Made by a program: the position numbers and the translations under genes | Shown here: in pieces, positions 7,265 through 16,736 of the stretch | How the letters are laid out: each line of letters begins with the position of its first letter | Position numbering within the stretch: the stretch's first letter is position 1 | The notes under the pieces: model-generated | Databases searched by the model: none | What the model was told of the DNA's origin: nothing | Seen by the model: only the letters and a program-made list of their open reading frames with translations | Source: Haloarchaeobius sp. HME9146 | Lineage (GTDB): Archaea; Halobacteriota; Halobacteria; Halobacteriales; Natrialbaceae | Assembly: GCF_025399835.1 (NCBI RefSeq) | Contig: NZ_JAODVR010000001.1 | Location: 1,302,001 to 1,366,000 of the forward strand | Length of the DNA: 64,000 nt | Direction of reading: 5' to 3'

Positions 7265-9486
7265 GCCTCCCTCCGGGCGCGGATTCGCTCGACCGTCGCG
7301 GCCTCGTCCGTCTGGAGGTCACAGAGGAACCCGAACAGCTCGTCGAAGTCGTCGATGCCCGCCTGGACGAGATACTGGACGTAGCGGTGTTTCCGGTGGA
7401 ACTCGTCCTCCACGTCGGTGACGGGGCGGTCGGTTCGCTCGGCCAGCGCGTCGAACGTGCAGATGTCGGTCCGTGCGGTCGCCGCGTCGTGCAGGTCGGG
7501 GTGGTCGTAGCCGAACTCGAAGCCGCCCTCGACCGTGCGCTCGAACACGCTGTTCCAGTACACCGCGGTCCCCGTCTTCTCGACGACGCCACAGCGACCG
7601 TGGCAGTCCTCGTACTGCTCCTTCGTGACGAACTCGATGGCCTCACCGACGTAGCGGTCGCCGTCGACGTGCTTCGGGAAGACGACGAGGTCGAGTTCCC
7701 GGAGGAGGTAGGGCGGGAGCCCCTGCTCGACGACGCGGTTGACCAGCTTCTCGACGCTCTGGGCGTGGACGGTCCCAAGCAGGCCGTGGCCGGTCGCGAG
7801 GCTCTCGGCGAAAGTGGCGAAGGAGGCGGGCGTGTTGATCTCCGCGATGACCTCCACGTCCGGATTCAGGTAGTTCGCCTCGGTCATCAGGTCGGCCATG
7901 GTGACTGCCTTGAACTCGTCCTCGTGGTCGCGCGTGGTCAGCGAGACGCCCGTCTCGTGTGGGAGTCTGACCTCGCGCGACCCTTCGTCGATGCTGATGG
8001 GGCGGTCGTCGTAGGCGACGAACGGCATGTGGGCGTTCATCAGCGTCGTCTTCCCCACGCCGGTCGGGCCGGCGAACAGCACGATGCCGTGGTGTTCGTA
8101 CAGCATCCAGAGCAGGGTGACGAGGTCGACGGTCATCGACCCACCCGCCACGAGGTCGATAGGCGTCAGGGCGTCGGGTGCCTGCTTGCGGATGGAGATG
8201 TGCGGCCCGTCCTCGGAGATGACCGGGAGCGCGACCGCACACCGGATGGTCACGTCTTCGTCGACCTCTCTCGGTCGCAGGTTCACCTTCGCGGACGGGT
8301 TCGACGCGTTGAGTTCGACGCCGTCGGCGGCCGCGAGCTGCGTGACGACGTTCACGAACGCGGACTCCTCCTCGAAGACGAGGTTCGTCGGGACCCGCCC
8401 GTCGTGGCCGAGGTCGGTCCGCGGGACGACCTTCACGCGCTCGCCGACCCGGTTCGCCTCGATGTCCTCCAGGTGTGGGTCCCGGACCGGAATCGTCAGT
8501 TGTCCCTGGCCGACGTAGTCACGCATCACGTAGTAGACGAGGTCGGCCAGGCGGGCCTCGTCGTACCGCCCGTCCACCGGCGGGACGCCGACCCCGGCAT
8601 CCGCGAGGGCGTCTCGCACCCGGTGGCTGGTCGCGTCGAGCCAGGCCGTGGCGTTCGCCGCCGTGAGCTGCCGCGAGAGGAAGCGCTCGGCCTGCGCACG
8701 GACCACGGTCGCGCTGTCCTCGACGACCTCAGAGACGTTGGTCTCCCAGATGCGGTCCTTGCAGTCCTCGATGAGGGACTCGTCGCCCGGGAGAAGGCCG
8801 GGTTCGAGAACGGCGTACTTCGTCGCGAAGACATCCGACCCGATGAGGTTCTCGCGGTAGAGCACCACGGGAATCTCGAAACCTCTGAACGAGACCGTGT
8901 GGGTCGCGAGGCGCTCGCTCGCGAACCGGTCGAGGTGTTCCACGGTCGACGGCAGGTCGGTCGTCGCCGGCGCGTAGTCGGTCGTGTGGACCGCGAGTCG
9001 CTCGCCACTCGGGTCGGCGACCTCGATACGGTCGTCCATCGCCAGCGGGGTGAGGTTACCGAGACAGCCCACGTCCCGGCGAGCGTGGTAGCGCAGTCGG
9101 CGCTCGGTCTGTGCGGTCCCGGTCAGCAGGTGGTCGAGGACCCGTTCGTACTTCTCGCGGAAGCCGGTCCGCATCCGGGCGGCGGTTCCCTCACGGGTTC
9201 GGGGAAGACGGAGGTTCGCGCCGTCGAAGTGGGCCCGAATCCGGTCGAGTGCCGCCTCGTCCGCCCCGGACAGCGATGGCTCGCGAACGCCGTACCGGAA
9301 GCCAGCGTCGGTCTCGCGAATCGTCGCGACGGTCTCTGGGCCGAGCGAGTACTGGGCGCGAACGTCGGGGGCGTACCAGGCGTCGGCGTCCCCCGGCGGA
9401 ATCGGCGGGGGGACGGTCCCACTGTCGTCGTGCGACGCCGACCCACCCGACTGGTCGGGTAGTTCGAGCGTCGGCGCGTCGGTCAT
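7261..9486 (-). CDS. PilB/TadA-type secretion ATPase
   Basis: A 741-residue type II/IV secretion-system ATPase, the motor that drives assembly of type IV pilus-like fibres. The N-terminal third is an acidic linker typical of haloarchaeal PilB proteins. Walker A GPTGVGKT lies at residues 473-480, followed by a Walker B/Asp-box region (DVEVIAEINTPASFATFAESLATGHG) and the His-box GLLGTVHAQS. A CHGRC cysteine pair occurs in the C-terminal part. It is the first gene of a seven-gene operon (ATPase, membrane platform, five pilin-like proteins). The ATG at 9486 lies 25-30 bases behind a TATA-like element with a palindrome between them. Confidence 0.92.
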   Translation of the reverse strand: MTDAPTLELPDQSGGSASHDDSGTVPPPIPPGDADAWYAPDVRAQYSLGPETVATIRETDAGFRYGVREPSLSGADEAALDRIRAHFDGANLRLPRTREGTAARMRTGFREKYERVLDHLLTGTAQTERRLRYHARRDVGCLGNLTPLAMDDRIEVADPSGERLAVHTTDYAPATTDLPSTVEHLDRFASERLATHTVSFRGFEIPVVLYRENLIGSDVFATKYAVLEPGLLPGDESLIEDCKDRIWETNVSEVVEDSATVVRAQAERFLSRQLTAANATAWLDATSHRVRDALADAGVGVPPVDGRYDEARLADLVYYVMRDYVGQGQLTIPVRDPHLEDIEANRVGERVKVVPRTDLGHDGRVPTNLVFEEESAFVNVVTQLAAADGVELNASNPSAKVNLRPREVDEDVTIRCAVALPVISEDGPHISIRKQAPDALTPIDLVAGGSMTVDLVTLLWMLYEHHGIVLFAGPTGVGKTTLMNAHMPFVAYDDRPISIDEGSREVRLPHETGVSLTTRDHEDEFKAVTMADLMTEANYLNPDVEVIAEINTPASFATFAESLATGHGLLGTVHAQSVEKLVNRVVEQGLPPYLLRELDLVVFPKHVDGDRYVGEAIEFVTKEQYEDCHGRCGVVEKTGTAVYWNSVFERTVEGGFEFGYDHPDLHDAATARTDICTFDALAERTDRPVTDVEDEFHRKHRYVQYLVQAGIDDFDELFGFLCDLQTDEAATVERIRARREA

Positions 9487-9492
9487 GCAGAA

Positions 9493-9508
9493 TATTTGCA
9501 GACAAATA
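9493..9508 (-). promoter_or_regulatory. candidate operator palindrome at the pilB-type promoter
   Basis: TATTTG-CAGA-CAAATA is a perfect 6-bp inverted repeat. It lies between the TATA-like element and the ATG at 9486. A bound protein there would be expected to block transcription start. The regulator is unknown. Confidence 0.45.
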
Positions 9509-9510
9509 CT

Positions 9511-9520
9511 ACTTAAAATC
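9511..9520 (-). promoter_or_regulatory. TATA-like element of the pilus operon
   Basis: On the minus strand this reads GATTTTAAGT, centred about 29 bases upstream of the ATG at 9486, as expected for a leaderless archaeal transcript. The surrounding 60 bases are markedly AT-rich compared with the coding DNA. Confidence 0.6.
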
Positions 9521-9591
9521 TTGTTTGTTATGTCGAAAAATACGTGGTGGGGCGCGCAGAGAACGGTCGAATCCGTCCCTCACGTTTCGGC

Positions 9592-10326
9592 TCAGACGAA
9601 CCGGCCAGCCTCGAACTCGCCGGTCTCGCGCTCGAAGTCGAGCCCGAGTTCGGTCGAGGAGCTCCGGAACTCGTTCGCATCGGAGCGGAAGTCGATGCCG
9701 ACGTCACGCAGCTCCAGGTCGTCGACACCGTCGTAGTCGAGTCGGAGCGACCCGCGGACCTCGACCTCGCGTCCTTTCGTTTCGAAGTCGAAGAACTCGC
9801 CGCGGTACTCCACGTCGTTGCCGCCGTCGTCCTCGAACGTGATCGGGTCACCGTCGACGGTCAGTTCGTAGTGGTCGTCGTCGAACTCGGCCTCGATGGC
9901 CTCACCGGCGAGGGCGAGCCGGAACTCGATGGCGTCGCCGTCGCGCTGGAGTTCGAGGTAGTCGAGTTCGCTGCCCGGCCGACCGACCCGGTCGAGTTCG
10001 AAGAACTGTTCGCTGGGGCGTTCGCGACACCGGGTGAACGGGTCGTCGAACTCGACCTCGTCCCCCCTGGTCTCGAAGCTGGTGCCGGAGATGGGGTCGT
10101 CGAACTCGACGTTCCCGTCCGCGTCGCGCTCGAAATCCAGCCTGACCATCCCCGTCGTGTTGAACAGGAGTGGGTCGGGCCTGCCGGTCCCGACTCGGTT
10201 CGTCTCTGTCCTGGGCTCTCGGTCTGCCACACGTCGGCCGAGGGTCCCGCCCACGGCGCCGACCGAGAGTGCGACGAATCCACTCCCGACTGCTGCCAGA
10301 TACTGCCGTCTCGGTAGAGCTGCCAT
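9592..10326 (-). CDS. Tat-signal exported protein of unknown function
   Basis: A 244-residue protein beginning MAALPRRQYLAAVGSGFVAL. A twin-arginine motif with a hydrophobic segment points to Tat export, the usual route for folded haloarchaeal secretory proteins. There is no lipobox Cys. The mature part is strikingly acidic and repetitive, alternating short strands with D/E-rich turns such as EFDD, FEDDGG and DFET, which suggests an all-beta fold. Two Cys-free halves look alike, but no named domain was recognised. It ends 105 bases upstream of the pilB-type start on the same strand; the pilus operon has its own promoter, so they are probably separate units. Confidence 0.75.
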   Translation of the reverse strand: MAALPRRQYLAAVGSGFVALSVGAVGGTLGRRVADREPRTETNRVGTGRPDPLLFNTTGMVRLDFERDADGNVEFDDPISGTSFETRGDEVEFDDPFTRCRERPSEQFFELDRVGRPGSELDYLELQRDGDAIEFRLALAGEAIEAEFDDDHYELTVDGDPITFEDDGGNDVEYRGEFFDFETKGREVEVRGSLRLDYDGVDDLELRDVGIDFRSDANEFRSSSTELGLDFERETGEFEAGRFV

Positions 10327-10439
10327 GTTCCTTGGTGTAATGATTGGTCGCAGGCCGAGATAGGTCGTCTCGAACCAGGGAGTAGCGTCGCTACCGACCG
10401 GTTCGGTGGTATCAGCGAGCGCCGGTCAGACGCCGCGAG

Positions 10440-11159
10440 TCACTGTAGTTCCGCCTCGGCCAGTGCCGCGTTCAGGTCGTCACGCACGCGCTCGCCCATC
10501 TCGCGGTCGCCCGCGGTCGTCACGACCCGGTTCTCCTGCACGCTGGAGCCGTCACGAATCAACAGCCGGACGTTCCCGTTGCCGTCCGCGCGGGTGACCT
10601 TCGCGCCGACGCTCGCCTGCGAACTGGAGCCGCCGGCCTCGATGGGACCGGGGATGACCTTCTTCACGTGGGGATGTTCGGCGACGGTTCGAATGGTTCG
10701 CTGGCCGGTTCGCCCACCGATGAGCGTGGAGTGCGACCCGCCGATCTTCTCGCGTGGGGCGATGTCGACGACCTCGAGGGCGGGCTCGCCGAGGCGGTCC
10801 AGCACCGCCGACACGGGGTCGTCGTCGCTGACGCGGTAGAACTCGTGGTGGAGTTGCGCGCGGGCCTCACGGATGACCGGCCGCTCCCCGGCAGCGTACA
10901 CCGTCTCGGGGCGCTTGCGGCGGATCTCGTCGGCGACCTTCCCGGCGTAGTTGCGCAACTCGACGACGCCCGTCTCCTCGCCGTCTTCGGGCATGGTCGT
11001 CACGGTGGTCTCGCCGACCACGTCCTCGCCGTCCAGAAAGGTCAGGGTGGTCCGGTCGCGGGCGCAGTCGGCGACGACCGCGTCGCAGTTGGCAGTGTGA
11101 CAGGTGAGACAGTAGTCTCCGGGTTTCTCGAGCGCGGTGGCACACTGCCCGCATTGCAT
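10440..11159 (-). CDS. DUF2103-type protein with N-terminal zinc ribbon
   Basis: A 239-residue protein. The N-terminus MQCGQCATALEKPGDYCLTC carries a CxxC...CxxC zinc-ribbon pattern, and further Cys residues follow (NCDAVVADC). The remainder includes the conserved-looking stretches REKIGGSHSTLIGGRTGQRT and HPHVKKVIPGPIEAGG, which fit archaeal DUF2103 (predicted metal- or nucleic acid-binding) proteins. The function of that family is not established. The ATG at 11159 puts the CxxC at the very start, as in relatives; upstream in-frame codons add no conserved sequence. It is a single gene, with 189 bases to truD upstream. Confidence 0.8.
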   Translation of the reverse strand: MQCGQCATALEKPGDYCLTCHTANCDAVVADCARDRTTLTFLDGEDVVGETTVTTMPEDGEETGVVELRNYAGKVADEIRRKRPETVYAAGERPVIREARAQLHHEFYRVSDDDPVSAVLDRLGEPALEVVDIAPREKIGGSHSTLIGGRTGQRTIRTVAEHPHVKKVIPGPIEAGGSSSQASVGAKVTRADGNGNVRLLIRDGSSVQENRVVTTAGDREMGERVRDDLNAALAEAELQ

Positions 11160-11348
11160 GAACGTAGCTATCGAGTAGCCGGGCAAAAGCCGTGCGGTTC
11201 TCCCAGTCCAGGGGTTGAAATACGATGGCGGGGCCAGCGGGGGTGTGCTCCGAATGGCACCGGCGGGCGTCCCGCGGTTGCGCGACGCAGCGCCTGTCGG
11301 TCAGCAACGCGTCGCCTGTTTGCCCCTTGGAACGCTCGAACTCGACGC

Positions 11349-12671
11349 TCAGCTCAGCGCCAGCGGGTCCGCCTTGAGGTACTCCCGTAGCACCACGGTC
11401 GCGTACGAGCCCTTCGGGAGCGTGAACGAGAACGTCAGTGGGTCCTCCTCGACCGTCAGGTCCGTCCCAACGAGGATGGCTCGTCGCGTCCCGGCGCTGT
11501 AGAACTCGCCCGGCAGGTCGAAGTCGCCCGGTTCGAGGCCGAGGTCATCGAGGACCTCGCGCTCTATCTCGCCCGGTTCGCCGTCGCCGAGCTCCGTCTC
11601 CGTCCCGACCAGCGGCGCGGTCACGAACGCCCGCCCGCGCTCGCAGTGTCGGGCGATGGTGTCCACGCGCTTCTCGGTCACACGCTGGAGCCGGTCCGTG
11701 TCCGGGAGCGGGAGGTCCGCCGGCGCGTCGCGGTCCGAGAAGCAGACCACGTCGCCAGCCACCGGCTTCGTGAACGGGATACCGCGTTCGAGACGCTTGC
11801 TCAGCATCAGGTTGTACGCGTACGATTGCGCAGCGTGGACGAACAGCGACTGCAGGTTCTCGGGAAGCACTTCGAGGGCCTCACGGAAGTCCTCGGGGTC
11901 AGTGCCGCCGTTCTCGACGAGGACGTGGAGCATCGAACGCTCGTAGCGCAGTCGATGCGGGAACGCGTCGAGCGCCGCCTGCCAGTCCTCGGTCTCGTCG
12001 ACCAGCTGGCGCGCCTCCTGGGTCCCTTCGGGCTCTTCGTCCTCGGGGTTCCCGAGGTACGCCATCACGGCACCTTTCCAGTCGTCGCGAGCGATAGCCA
12101 GCCCGACCTCGTGGGTCACCGGCCGCTTGCTGCCGAAGCGCTGCTGGCCGAAGAAGTTCGGGACCGCCACGTCGCCGTCGCCGAACTCGCGGAGTTCGTC
12201 GGTGATGATCGCGGCGTTCTCTGGCGCGTCGGCGTCCGAGACGGTTATCTCGAACTCGTTGCCGACGAGGTCGCCGAACATGAGCGCCCGTCCGGCGCGC
12301 CCGACGACCTCCAGGTCGACCCCGTTCAGTTCGGGCAGGTCGGCCGGGTCGACGTCCTGCAGCGTGAACAGCTGCGTCGTCACGGCGTGTTTGTCCTTCG
12401 TCCCGGCCCACGATACCCGACCGCGGCTCATCTCCAGGTCGTTCGCGAGCTGGCGCGCGAAGTCGTTGGTGTCCCAACCGCGGAGCGTCGCCCGCACCAC
12501 GAGGTACGGGTAGTCGCTCGTCGCCGAATCCACCGGCTCGGCCTCGAACGCCTCGACCTCGCGAACCCGGAAGTCACTGTCGCGGTCGCGCAGGTGGCCG
12601 CCGACCCCGTCGGCGTCGCTCACGTAGTACTCCATGCCGACCGCTCGTTCGCGTGGGTGTGCGTCTCGCAT
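11349..12671 (-). CDS. truD: tRNA pseudouridine(13) synthase TruD
   Basis: A 440-residue TruD-family pseudouridine synthase, which isomerises U13 of tRNAs (in archaea possibly also other U sites, as for Pus7). The catalytic-Asp motif [14 protein letters not shown] places the nucleophile at Asp93. Other TruD signatures are [12 protein letters not shown] and the [10 protein letters not shown] region within the inserted TRUD domain. The length matches archaeal members. The start [19 protein letters not shown] is typical of haloarchaeal TruD. It lies upstream of the DUF2103-type gene and 81 bases downstream of pth2 on the same strand. In many haloarchaea truD and pth2 are neighbours. Confidence 0.95.
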   Translation of the reverse strand: MRDAHPRERAVGMEYYVSDADGVGGHLRDRDSDFRVREVEAFEAEPVDSATSDYPYLVVRATLRGWDTNDFARQLANDLEMSRGRVSWAGTKDKHAVTTQLFTLQDVDPADLPELNGVDLEVVGRAGRALMFGDLVGNEFEITVSDADAPENAAIITDELREFGDGDVAVPNFFGQQRFGSKRPVTHEVGLAIARDDWKGAVMAYLGNPEDEEPEGTQEARQLVDETEDWQAALDAFPHRLRYERSMLHVLVENGGTDPEDFREALEVLPENLQSLFVHAAQSYAYNLMLSKRLERGIPFTKPVAGDVVCFSDRDAPADLPLPDTDRLQRVTEKRVDTIARHCERGRAFVTAPLVGTETELGDGEPGEIEREVLDDLGLEPGDFDLPGEFYSAGTRRAILVGTDLTVEEDPLTFSFTLPKGSYATVVLREYLKADPLALS

Positions 12672-12752
12672 CAGGCACCACCCGCGATGAATCGCGTCAC
12701 GTGAGGACGTTCGCTCGGCCGGGAATAAGGGGTTTCGTTCGGCGCTCGCAAC

Positions 12753-13091
12753 TCAGTACAGCGAGAGGTCGCCGGTCACGCGGTCGACGAGGTCGTCGTC
12801 GGCCGGGCCCACCGCCAGTGCGGTGACGGTCCCGGGGTCGAGTTGTGTGTGGCCGGCGTCGCGGATGATGGCGTGCGGGATGCCCTCGCGCTCGGCCTTG
12901 TCGGCGAGCTCGAACAGTTCGCGCTCGCTGCTGCCCTTGAGGACGACCTTCTTCTGGCCGGAGCCTTTCCACTCGTTCCGGGCCTTCCGTCCGGCGTCCT
13001 CGTAGGCCGACAGCGACGCGTGGGCGACCTGTGCGGCGAGCTTGCCTTTCCCCATGCCGATGTCGGTCCGCGCGACGATGGCCTGTTTCAT
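12753..13091 (-). CDS. pth2: peptidyl-tRNA hydrolase, archaeal type (Pth2)
   Basis: A 112-residue Pth2, which hydrolyses peptidyl-tRNA released from stalled ribosomes. The family signature is complete: [27 protein letters not shown], where the Lys of GKGKLAAQ and the His of QVAHA are near-invariant, and [21 protein letters not shown] near the C-terminus. The length is normal. It is followed on the same strand by truD, which fits a small tRNA-housekeeping unit. The preceding lipoprotein gene ends 35 bases... upstream at 13127 on the same strand. Confidence 0.96.
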   Translation of the reverse strand: MKQAIVARTDIGMGKGKLAAQVAHASLSAYEDAGRKARNEWKGSGQKKVVLKGSSERELFELADKAEREGIPHAIIRDAGHTQLDPGTVTALAVGPADDDLVDRVTGDLSLY

Positions 13092-13126
13092 GGCCGTAGC
13101 GTCGGCCGGTCCGGATAAAACGGTGG

Positions 13127-13624
13127 CTATTCGGCGGCCATGAGGTCGTGCTCGGCGAGATACGAGCGCGAGAGCGCGTCGGACCGGATGAGTAAGGAGA
13201 CGAGTGACTCTCTGCTGCCGGTCTCTGCACCACCGCCGATGACGAACACGCCGTGGCGGGCCGCGATATCGAAGCTGTAGAAGCGGCCCTGGTCGGCGAT
13301 CCGGTCGGCCAGCTTGGTCGCCTGCGAGTCGTTCTCCATCCGGAACACGCCGACCTGGAAGCTGTCGCCGTCGCCCTCGTAGGTCGCGAGCTGACCGGCG
13401 TTCGCGCCGATGCTGCTCCCGGTACTGCGGAGTTCCGTGATGTCGAGGTAGCCCGGCGGCTTCGGGAGGACGGCGCGAGGCGGGTCGTCATCGTTCGGTT
13501 CTATGGCGACGCCGCCGTTCGACGTCTCGGTCTGTCCGCGGAGGTCGGCTTCGAGGTCGGAACAGCCAGCGACGCTCGCCGCCAGGCCAGCAGTCACTGC
13601 CTGCACGAGGCGTCGTCGTCGCAT
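13127..13624 (-). CDS. Tat-type lipoprotein of unknown function
   Basis: A 165-residue protein starting [21 protein letters not shown]. An arginine-rich head, a hydrophobic segment and an AGC lipobox indicate lipid attachment at Cys21 on the outer membrane face. The mature part starts with a polar linker ([12 protein letters not shown]) and then a compact domain with the phrase [21 protein letters not shown] near the end. No family was recognised. It is divergent from the YIP1-type gene and ends 35 bases before pth2 on the same strand, so read-through into pth2 is possible. Confidence 0.8.
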   Translation of the reverse strand: MRRRRLVQAVTAGLAASVAGCSDLEADLRGQTETSNGGVAIEPNDDDPPRAVLPKPPGYLDITELRSTGSSIGANAGQLATYEGDGDSFQVGVFRMENDSQATKLADRIADQGRFYSFDIAARHGVFVIGGGAETGSRESLVSLLIRSDALSRSYLAEHDLMAAE

Positions 13625-13714
13625 CGCGTGTCACTCGTCGGTTCAGGCGCTTAACCGTTCGCCGCGTATCGAGACCTGAGTCGTCACGTCCCGCGCCGAT
13701 ACTATCAGAAAACA

Positions 13715-13724
13715 TTTATTTATT
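13715..13724 (+). promoter_or_regulatory. TATA-like element for the YIP1-type gene
   Basis: TTTATTTATT lies about 24-27 bases upstream of ATG 13742. This supports a leaderless start at 13742 instead of the in-frame GTG at 13730. Confidence 0.6.
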
Positions 13725-13741
13725 GCCCGGTGAGTTCGCGT

Positions 13742-14470
13742 ATGTCCCTCCGCGACCTCCTGGTCGACCCCGCCGCCTTCTTCGCCCCGCAGGAACCCGG
13801 GCGCGACCTCGGTGCTGCGTTCGTCGCCGTCTTGCTCTCCACGCTCGTCGTGACCGGGGCGGCCGGTGCGATGCTGTACGTCGCCTCGACCTCCATGACC
13901 GGCACCGTGACCGTCGACAATCCCGAACGCCCGCCGGACTGGGTCTGTTCGGACGATTACCCGATGGGGAACGACAGCGCGTTCGCCGACGACTGCGACA
14001 AACCGAAGACCCTCGACCGGGACGCCGGCGCCCTGTTCTGGGAGGTCGCCTCCGGCCAGCTCCCGGTCCTGTTCGTCGGCCTGCTGTTCATGTGGCCACT
14101 CGTCGGCGTGGGACTGCACTTCCTCACTGCGCTTGGCGGTGGGGAGGGCAGCTTCACCCGGACGCTCGCCGTGGCTGGCTGGGGTTTCGTCCCGAACGCT
14201 ATCGGCGCGGTCGTCGGGGCCGTCGTCGTCTCGGCCATCCTCGCCGGGAAGACGTTCCAGCTCTCCAATCCCGATACCTTCGTCCGCGAGTTCCGGGCCG
14301 TCTTCGGCGGGACCCTCGGCGCGGCGTTGCTCGTGCTCCGACTGGGAGCGACCGCCTGGCAGGCAACCATCTGGGGGTACGGACTCGAACGCGCCCGGCA
14401 CGTCTCGCGGGCGGCCGGTTTCGCCGCGGCCGGTATCGTCGCGGGAATAGTGTTCCTGTTCTCGCTCTGA
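13742..14470 (+). CDS. YIP1-family membrane protein
   Basis: A 242-residue membrane protein starting [14 protein letters not shown], a beginning often seen in archaeal YIP1-domain proteins (R-x-L-x-x-P-x-x-FF). About five hydrophobic helices follow; a polar loop between the first two holds two Cys residues (CSDDY..., DDCDKPK) that may form an extracellular disulfide. No enzymatic motif is visible. YIP1 proteins are poorly understood outside eukaryotic vesicle traffic. It is followed 53 bases later by dcd on the same strand. The ATG 13742 start is chosen from TATA spacing. Confidence 0.75.
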   Translation: MSLRDLLVDPAAFFAPQEPGRDLGAAFVAVLLSTLVVTGAAGAMLYVASTSMTGTVTVDNPERPPDWVCSDDYPMGNDSAFADDCDKPKTLDRDAGALFWEVASGQLPVLFVGLLFMWPLVGVGLHFLTALGGGEGSFTRTLAVAGWGFVPNAIGAVVGAVVVSAILAGKTFQLSNPDTFVREFRAVFGGTLGAALLVLRLGATAWQATIWGYGLERARHVSRAAGFAAAGIVAGIVFLFSL

Positions 14471-14523
14471 GCCGCCCGCTCGGGACCGGGAGCTTTTACC
14501 TGACCCACCGGCATTCTCCGGCC

Positions 14524-15117
14524 ATGATACTGTCGGACGGCGATATCCTCCGCCGCCTGGAGGCCGGCGACCTCGTCATCGAGCCACTGGACGACATCGA
14601 CCTGCAGGTCCAGCCCGCGAGCGTCGACGTGCGCCTCGGGCGGGAGTTCCTGGAGTTCCGGCGCACGAACATCCCCTGCATCCACCCCAACTCGGAGCAG
14701 GAGGTCGACGACTACGTCTCGAAGACGGTCGTCGAGGACGACGAGGAGTTCATCCTCCACCCGGGTGACTTCGTGCTGGGCACGACGAAAGAACGCGTCG
14801 AGGTGCCCCCGGACCTCGTCGCCCAGGTAGAGGGGCGGTCCTCGCTGGGTCGCCTCGCGGTCGTCGTGCACGCGACTGCGGGCTTCATCGACCCCGGCTA
14901 CCGCGGGCAGATAACGCTCGAACTGTCGAACCTGGGCACCGCTCCGGTCACCCTCACCCCCGGCATGCGCATCTCCCAGCTCGTGTTCACGGAGATGACC
15001 TCCCCGTCGAAGCGTCCCTACGGCTCCGAGCGTGGGTCGAAGTACCAGGACCAGGCCGGGCCGCAGGCCTCGAAGATTCAAGGTGACCACGAGTTTAGTG
15101 GGACACAGAAAGAATGA
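14524..15117 (+). CDS. dcd: dCTP deaminase
   Basis: A 197-residue member of the dCTP deaminase/dUTPase superfamily, which makes dUTP (or, in bifunctional archaeal enzymes, dUMP) from dCTP on the way to dTMP. Motifs are [10 protein letters not shown] near the N-terminus, [33 protein letters not shown] with the catalytic Glu in LELSN, and GMRISQLVF. The ATG at 14524 gives the family's normal length and start (MILSDGDI). It overlaps thiR as ATGA, so thiamine regulator and deaminase are co-translated. Whether it also has dUTPase activity cannot be told from the sequence. Confidence 0.93.
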   Translation: MILSDGDILRRLEAGDLVIEPLDDIDLQVQPASVDVRLGREFLEFRRTNIPCIHPNSEQEVDDYVSKTVVEDDEEFILHPGDFVLGTTKERVEVPPDLVAQVEGRSSLGRLAVVVHATAGFIDPGYRGQITLELSNLGTAPVTLTPGMRISQLVFTEMTSPSKRPYGSERGSKYQDQAGPQASKIQGDHEFSGTQKE

Positions 15118-16010
15118 GGTTCATCGAAGAGATCGTCGTCGAGGAGTTCCTCCCGACGTTCCGGTCCATGCTCGCCGCCGACCTGCGCGACCGCGGGTTC
15201 ACACAGAGCGAGGTCGCCGAGGCCCTGGGTATCAGCCAGTCCGCGGTCTCGAAGTACGCCCACGGCGACGTGGGACAGCGCGAGGAGTTCCTGGAGGACG
15301 AGCGCGTCCAGGAACTGGTCGAGCGCGTCGGTGAGGGCCTCGCCGACGGGACGATGACGCCCGTCCAGGGCCTCGTCGAGACGGAGGTCCTCATCCGCAA
15401 ACTCGAGCGTGGTGACCTGCTCGCGACCATCCACCAGCGAGAGATGCCCGAACTCGCCGAGTACGGCTCCGAGTTCGACATCCACGACTCCGACAGCGAG
15501 TTCCGGACCGCAGAGCGGGTTCTCTCGTCGCTCCGGCGCGGGCTCCGCGTGCTGGAGAACGCCAGCGGGTTCGCGGGCCTCATCCCGAACGTCGGTTCGA
15601 ACCTCGTCGCCTGCACACCCGACGCCACCAGTATCGACGACGTGGCGGGCGTCCCGGGTCGTATCGTCGACATCAAGGGTCGTGCGACGGTCCCGAGCGA
15701 GCCGGAGTTCGGCGTGAGCGAGTACGTCGCGTCCGTCCTGCTCGCCGCCCGAGAGGCCGGCGCGGAGGTGAACGCGGCAGCGAACATCCGATACGACGCC
15801 GAGTTGCTCGCCCGGCTCGAGGAGCTTGGCCACGAGACCGCCGAGTTCGAGAGCGAGGATGGCGTCGACGCCTCGGTCGCGGCTGCGCTGGCCGACGACC
15901 CGACGGCGACCGTTCTCTACCAGACCGGGAGCTACGGCATCGAACCCATCATCTACATCCTCGGTGACGACGCCGTCGCCGTGGCCGAGACCGTTCGCGA
16001 ACTGGTATGA
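15114..16010 (+). CDS. thiR: ThiR: HTH-ThiN transcriptional regulator of thiamine genes
   Basis: A 298-residue fusion of an N-terminal helix-turn-helix ([20 protein letters not shown], about residues 28-48) with a C-terminal ThiN domain (from about residue 115; [24 protein letters not shown] and [14 protein letters not shown]). ThiN is the archaeal thiamine-phosphate synthase domain. In HTH fusions it senses thiamine phosphates and represses biosynthesis genes, as established for archaeal ThiR. Its expected targets thi4 and thiC both lie in this window and share a repeat motif between TATA and ATG. It is the middle gene of a dcd-thiR-methyltransferase unit with ATGA overlaps on both sides. 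Confidence 0.9.
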   Translation: MRFIEEIVVEEFLPTFRSMLAADLRDRGFTQSEVAEALGISQSAVSKYAHGDVGQREEFLEDERVQELVERVGEGLADGTMTPVQGLVETEVLIRKLERGDLLATIHQREMPELAEYGSEFDIHDSDSEFRTAERVLSSLRRGLRVLENASGFAGLIPNVGSNLVACTPDATSIDDVAGVPGRIVDIKGRATVPSEPEFGVSEYVASVLLAAREAGAEVNAAANIRYDAELLARLEELGHETAEFESEDGVDASVAAALADDPTATVLYQTGSYGIEPIIYILGDDAVAVAETVRELV

Positions 16011-16681
16011 CCGGCGGCGCGGCGGCTGCCCAGGCGTTCTACGGGCGCTGGGCGCGGCTGTACGACTGGCTAGCGCGGTACACGCCGGGCATCGGCGGCC
16101 TGCGTGACCGGGCAGCCGCGGCGCTCGACCTCGAACGCGGCGACACCGTCGTCGAGATGGGCTGTGGCACCGGCGCGAACCTTCCCTACCTGCGCGAGCG
16201 CGTCGGCCCCGAGGGAACCGTCGTCGGCCTCGACTACACCCGCGGGATGTTGGCCCGGGCGCAGCGACTCGTCGATGCGAACAGCTGGGACAACGTCCAC
16301 CTCGTCCACGGCGACGCGACCCAGACACCCTTCTGTGGCGACATCGATGCCGTCCTCTCGACGTTCGTCTCGGGGATGCTGTCCGACCCCGCCGGCGAGG
16401 TCGAAGAGTGGTGCGACATGGTCGGTCCGGATGGAACCGTCGTCCTCGTGGATGCGGCACTCTCCGAGCGAGCCATCGCGAAACCCATCAACGCCCTCTT
16501 TCGCGCACTGACGGTACTCTCGACCCCACCGACGTTCAAGTTCCGTTACGAGGAGTCGATGCACGACAAGCTCCTCGAGCGGGTGACCGACGCCCGCGAC
16601 GCGCTGCGCTCGCGAGCGCGAGCCACCCACCACGAGGAGCACGTCCTCGGCATCGTCCGGGTGACCGGCGGACGGGTCTGA
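16007..16681 (+). CDS. class I SAM-dependent methyltransferase
   Basis: A 224-residue methyltransferase of the UbiE/Methyltransf_11 type. The SAM-binding motif I is VVEMGCGTGAN (about residues 46-56), followed by motif II VVGLDYTRGML and an acidic post-motif VHGDATQTPF. The C-terminal part ends in a basic stretch and is of normal length. The substrate cannot be inferred; similar proteins act on quinones, lipids or small molecules. It overlaps thiR as ATGA, making it the last gene of dcd-thiR-methyltransferase. No sequence link to thiamine is visible, so the operon may be convenience only. Confidence 0.85.
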   Translation: MTGGAAAAQAFYGRWARLYDWLARYTPGIGGLRDRAAAALDLERGDTVVEMGCGTGANLPYLRERVGPEGTVVGLDYTRGMLARAQRLVDANSWDNVHLVHGDATQTPFCGDIDAVLSTFVSGMLSDPAGEVEEWCDMVGPDGTVVLVDAALSERAIAKPINALFRALTVLSTPPTFKFRYEESMHDKLLERVTDARDALRSRARATHHEEHVLGIVRVTGGRV

Positions 16682-16736
16682 GTGGCTGTCCCACACCGGC
16701 CCAACTTCTTTGCCGCGGTCCGGTGAATCGCTCGAT

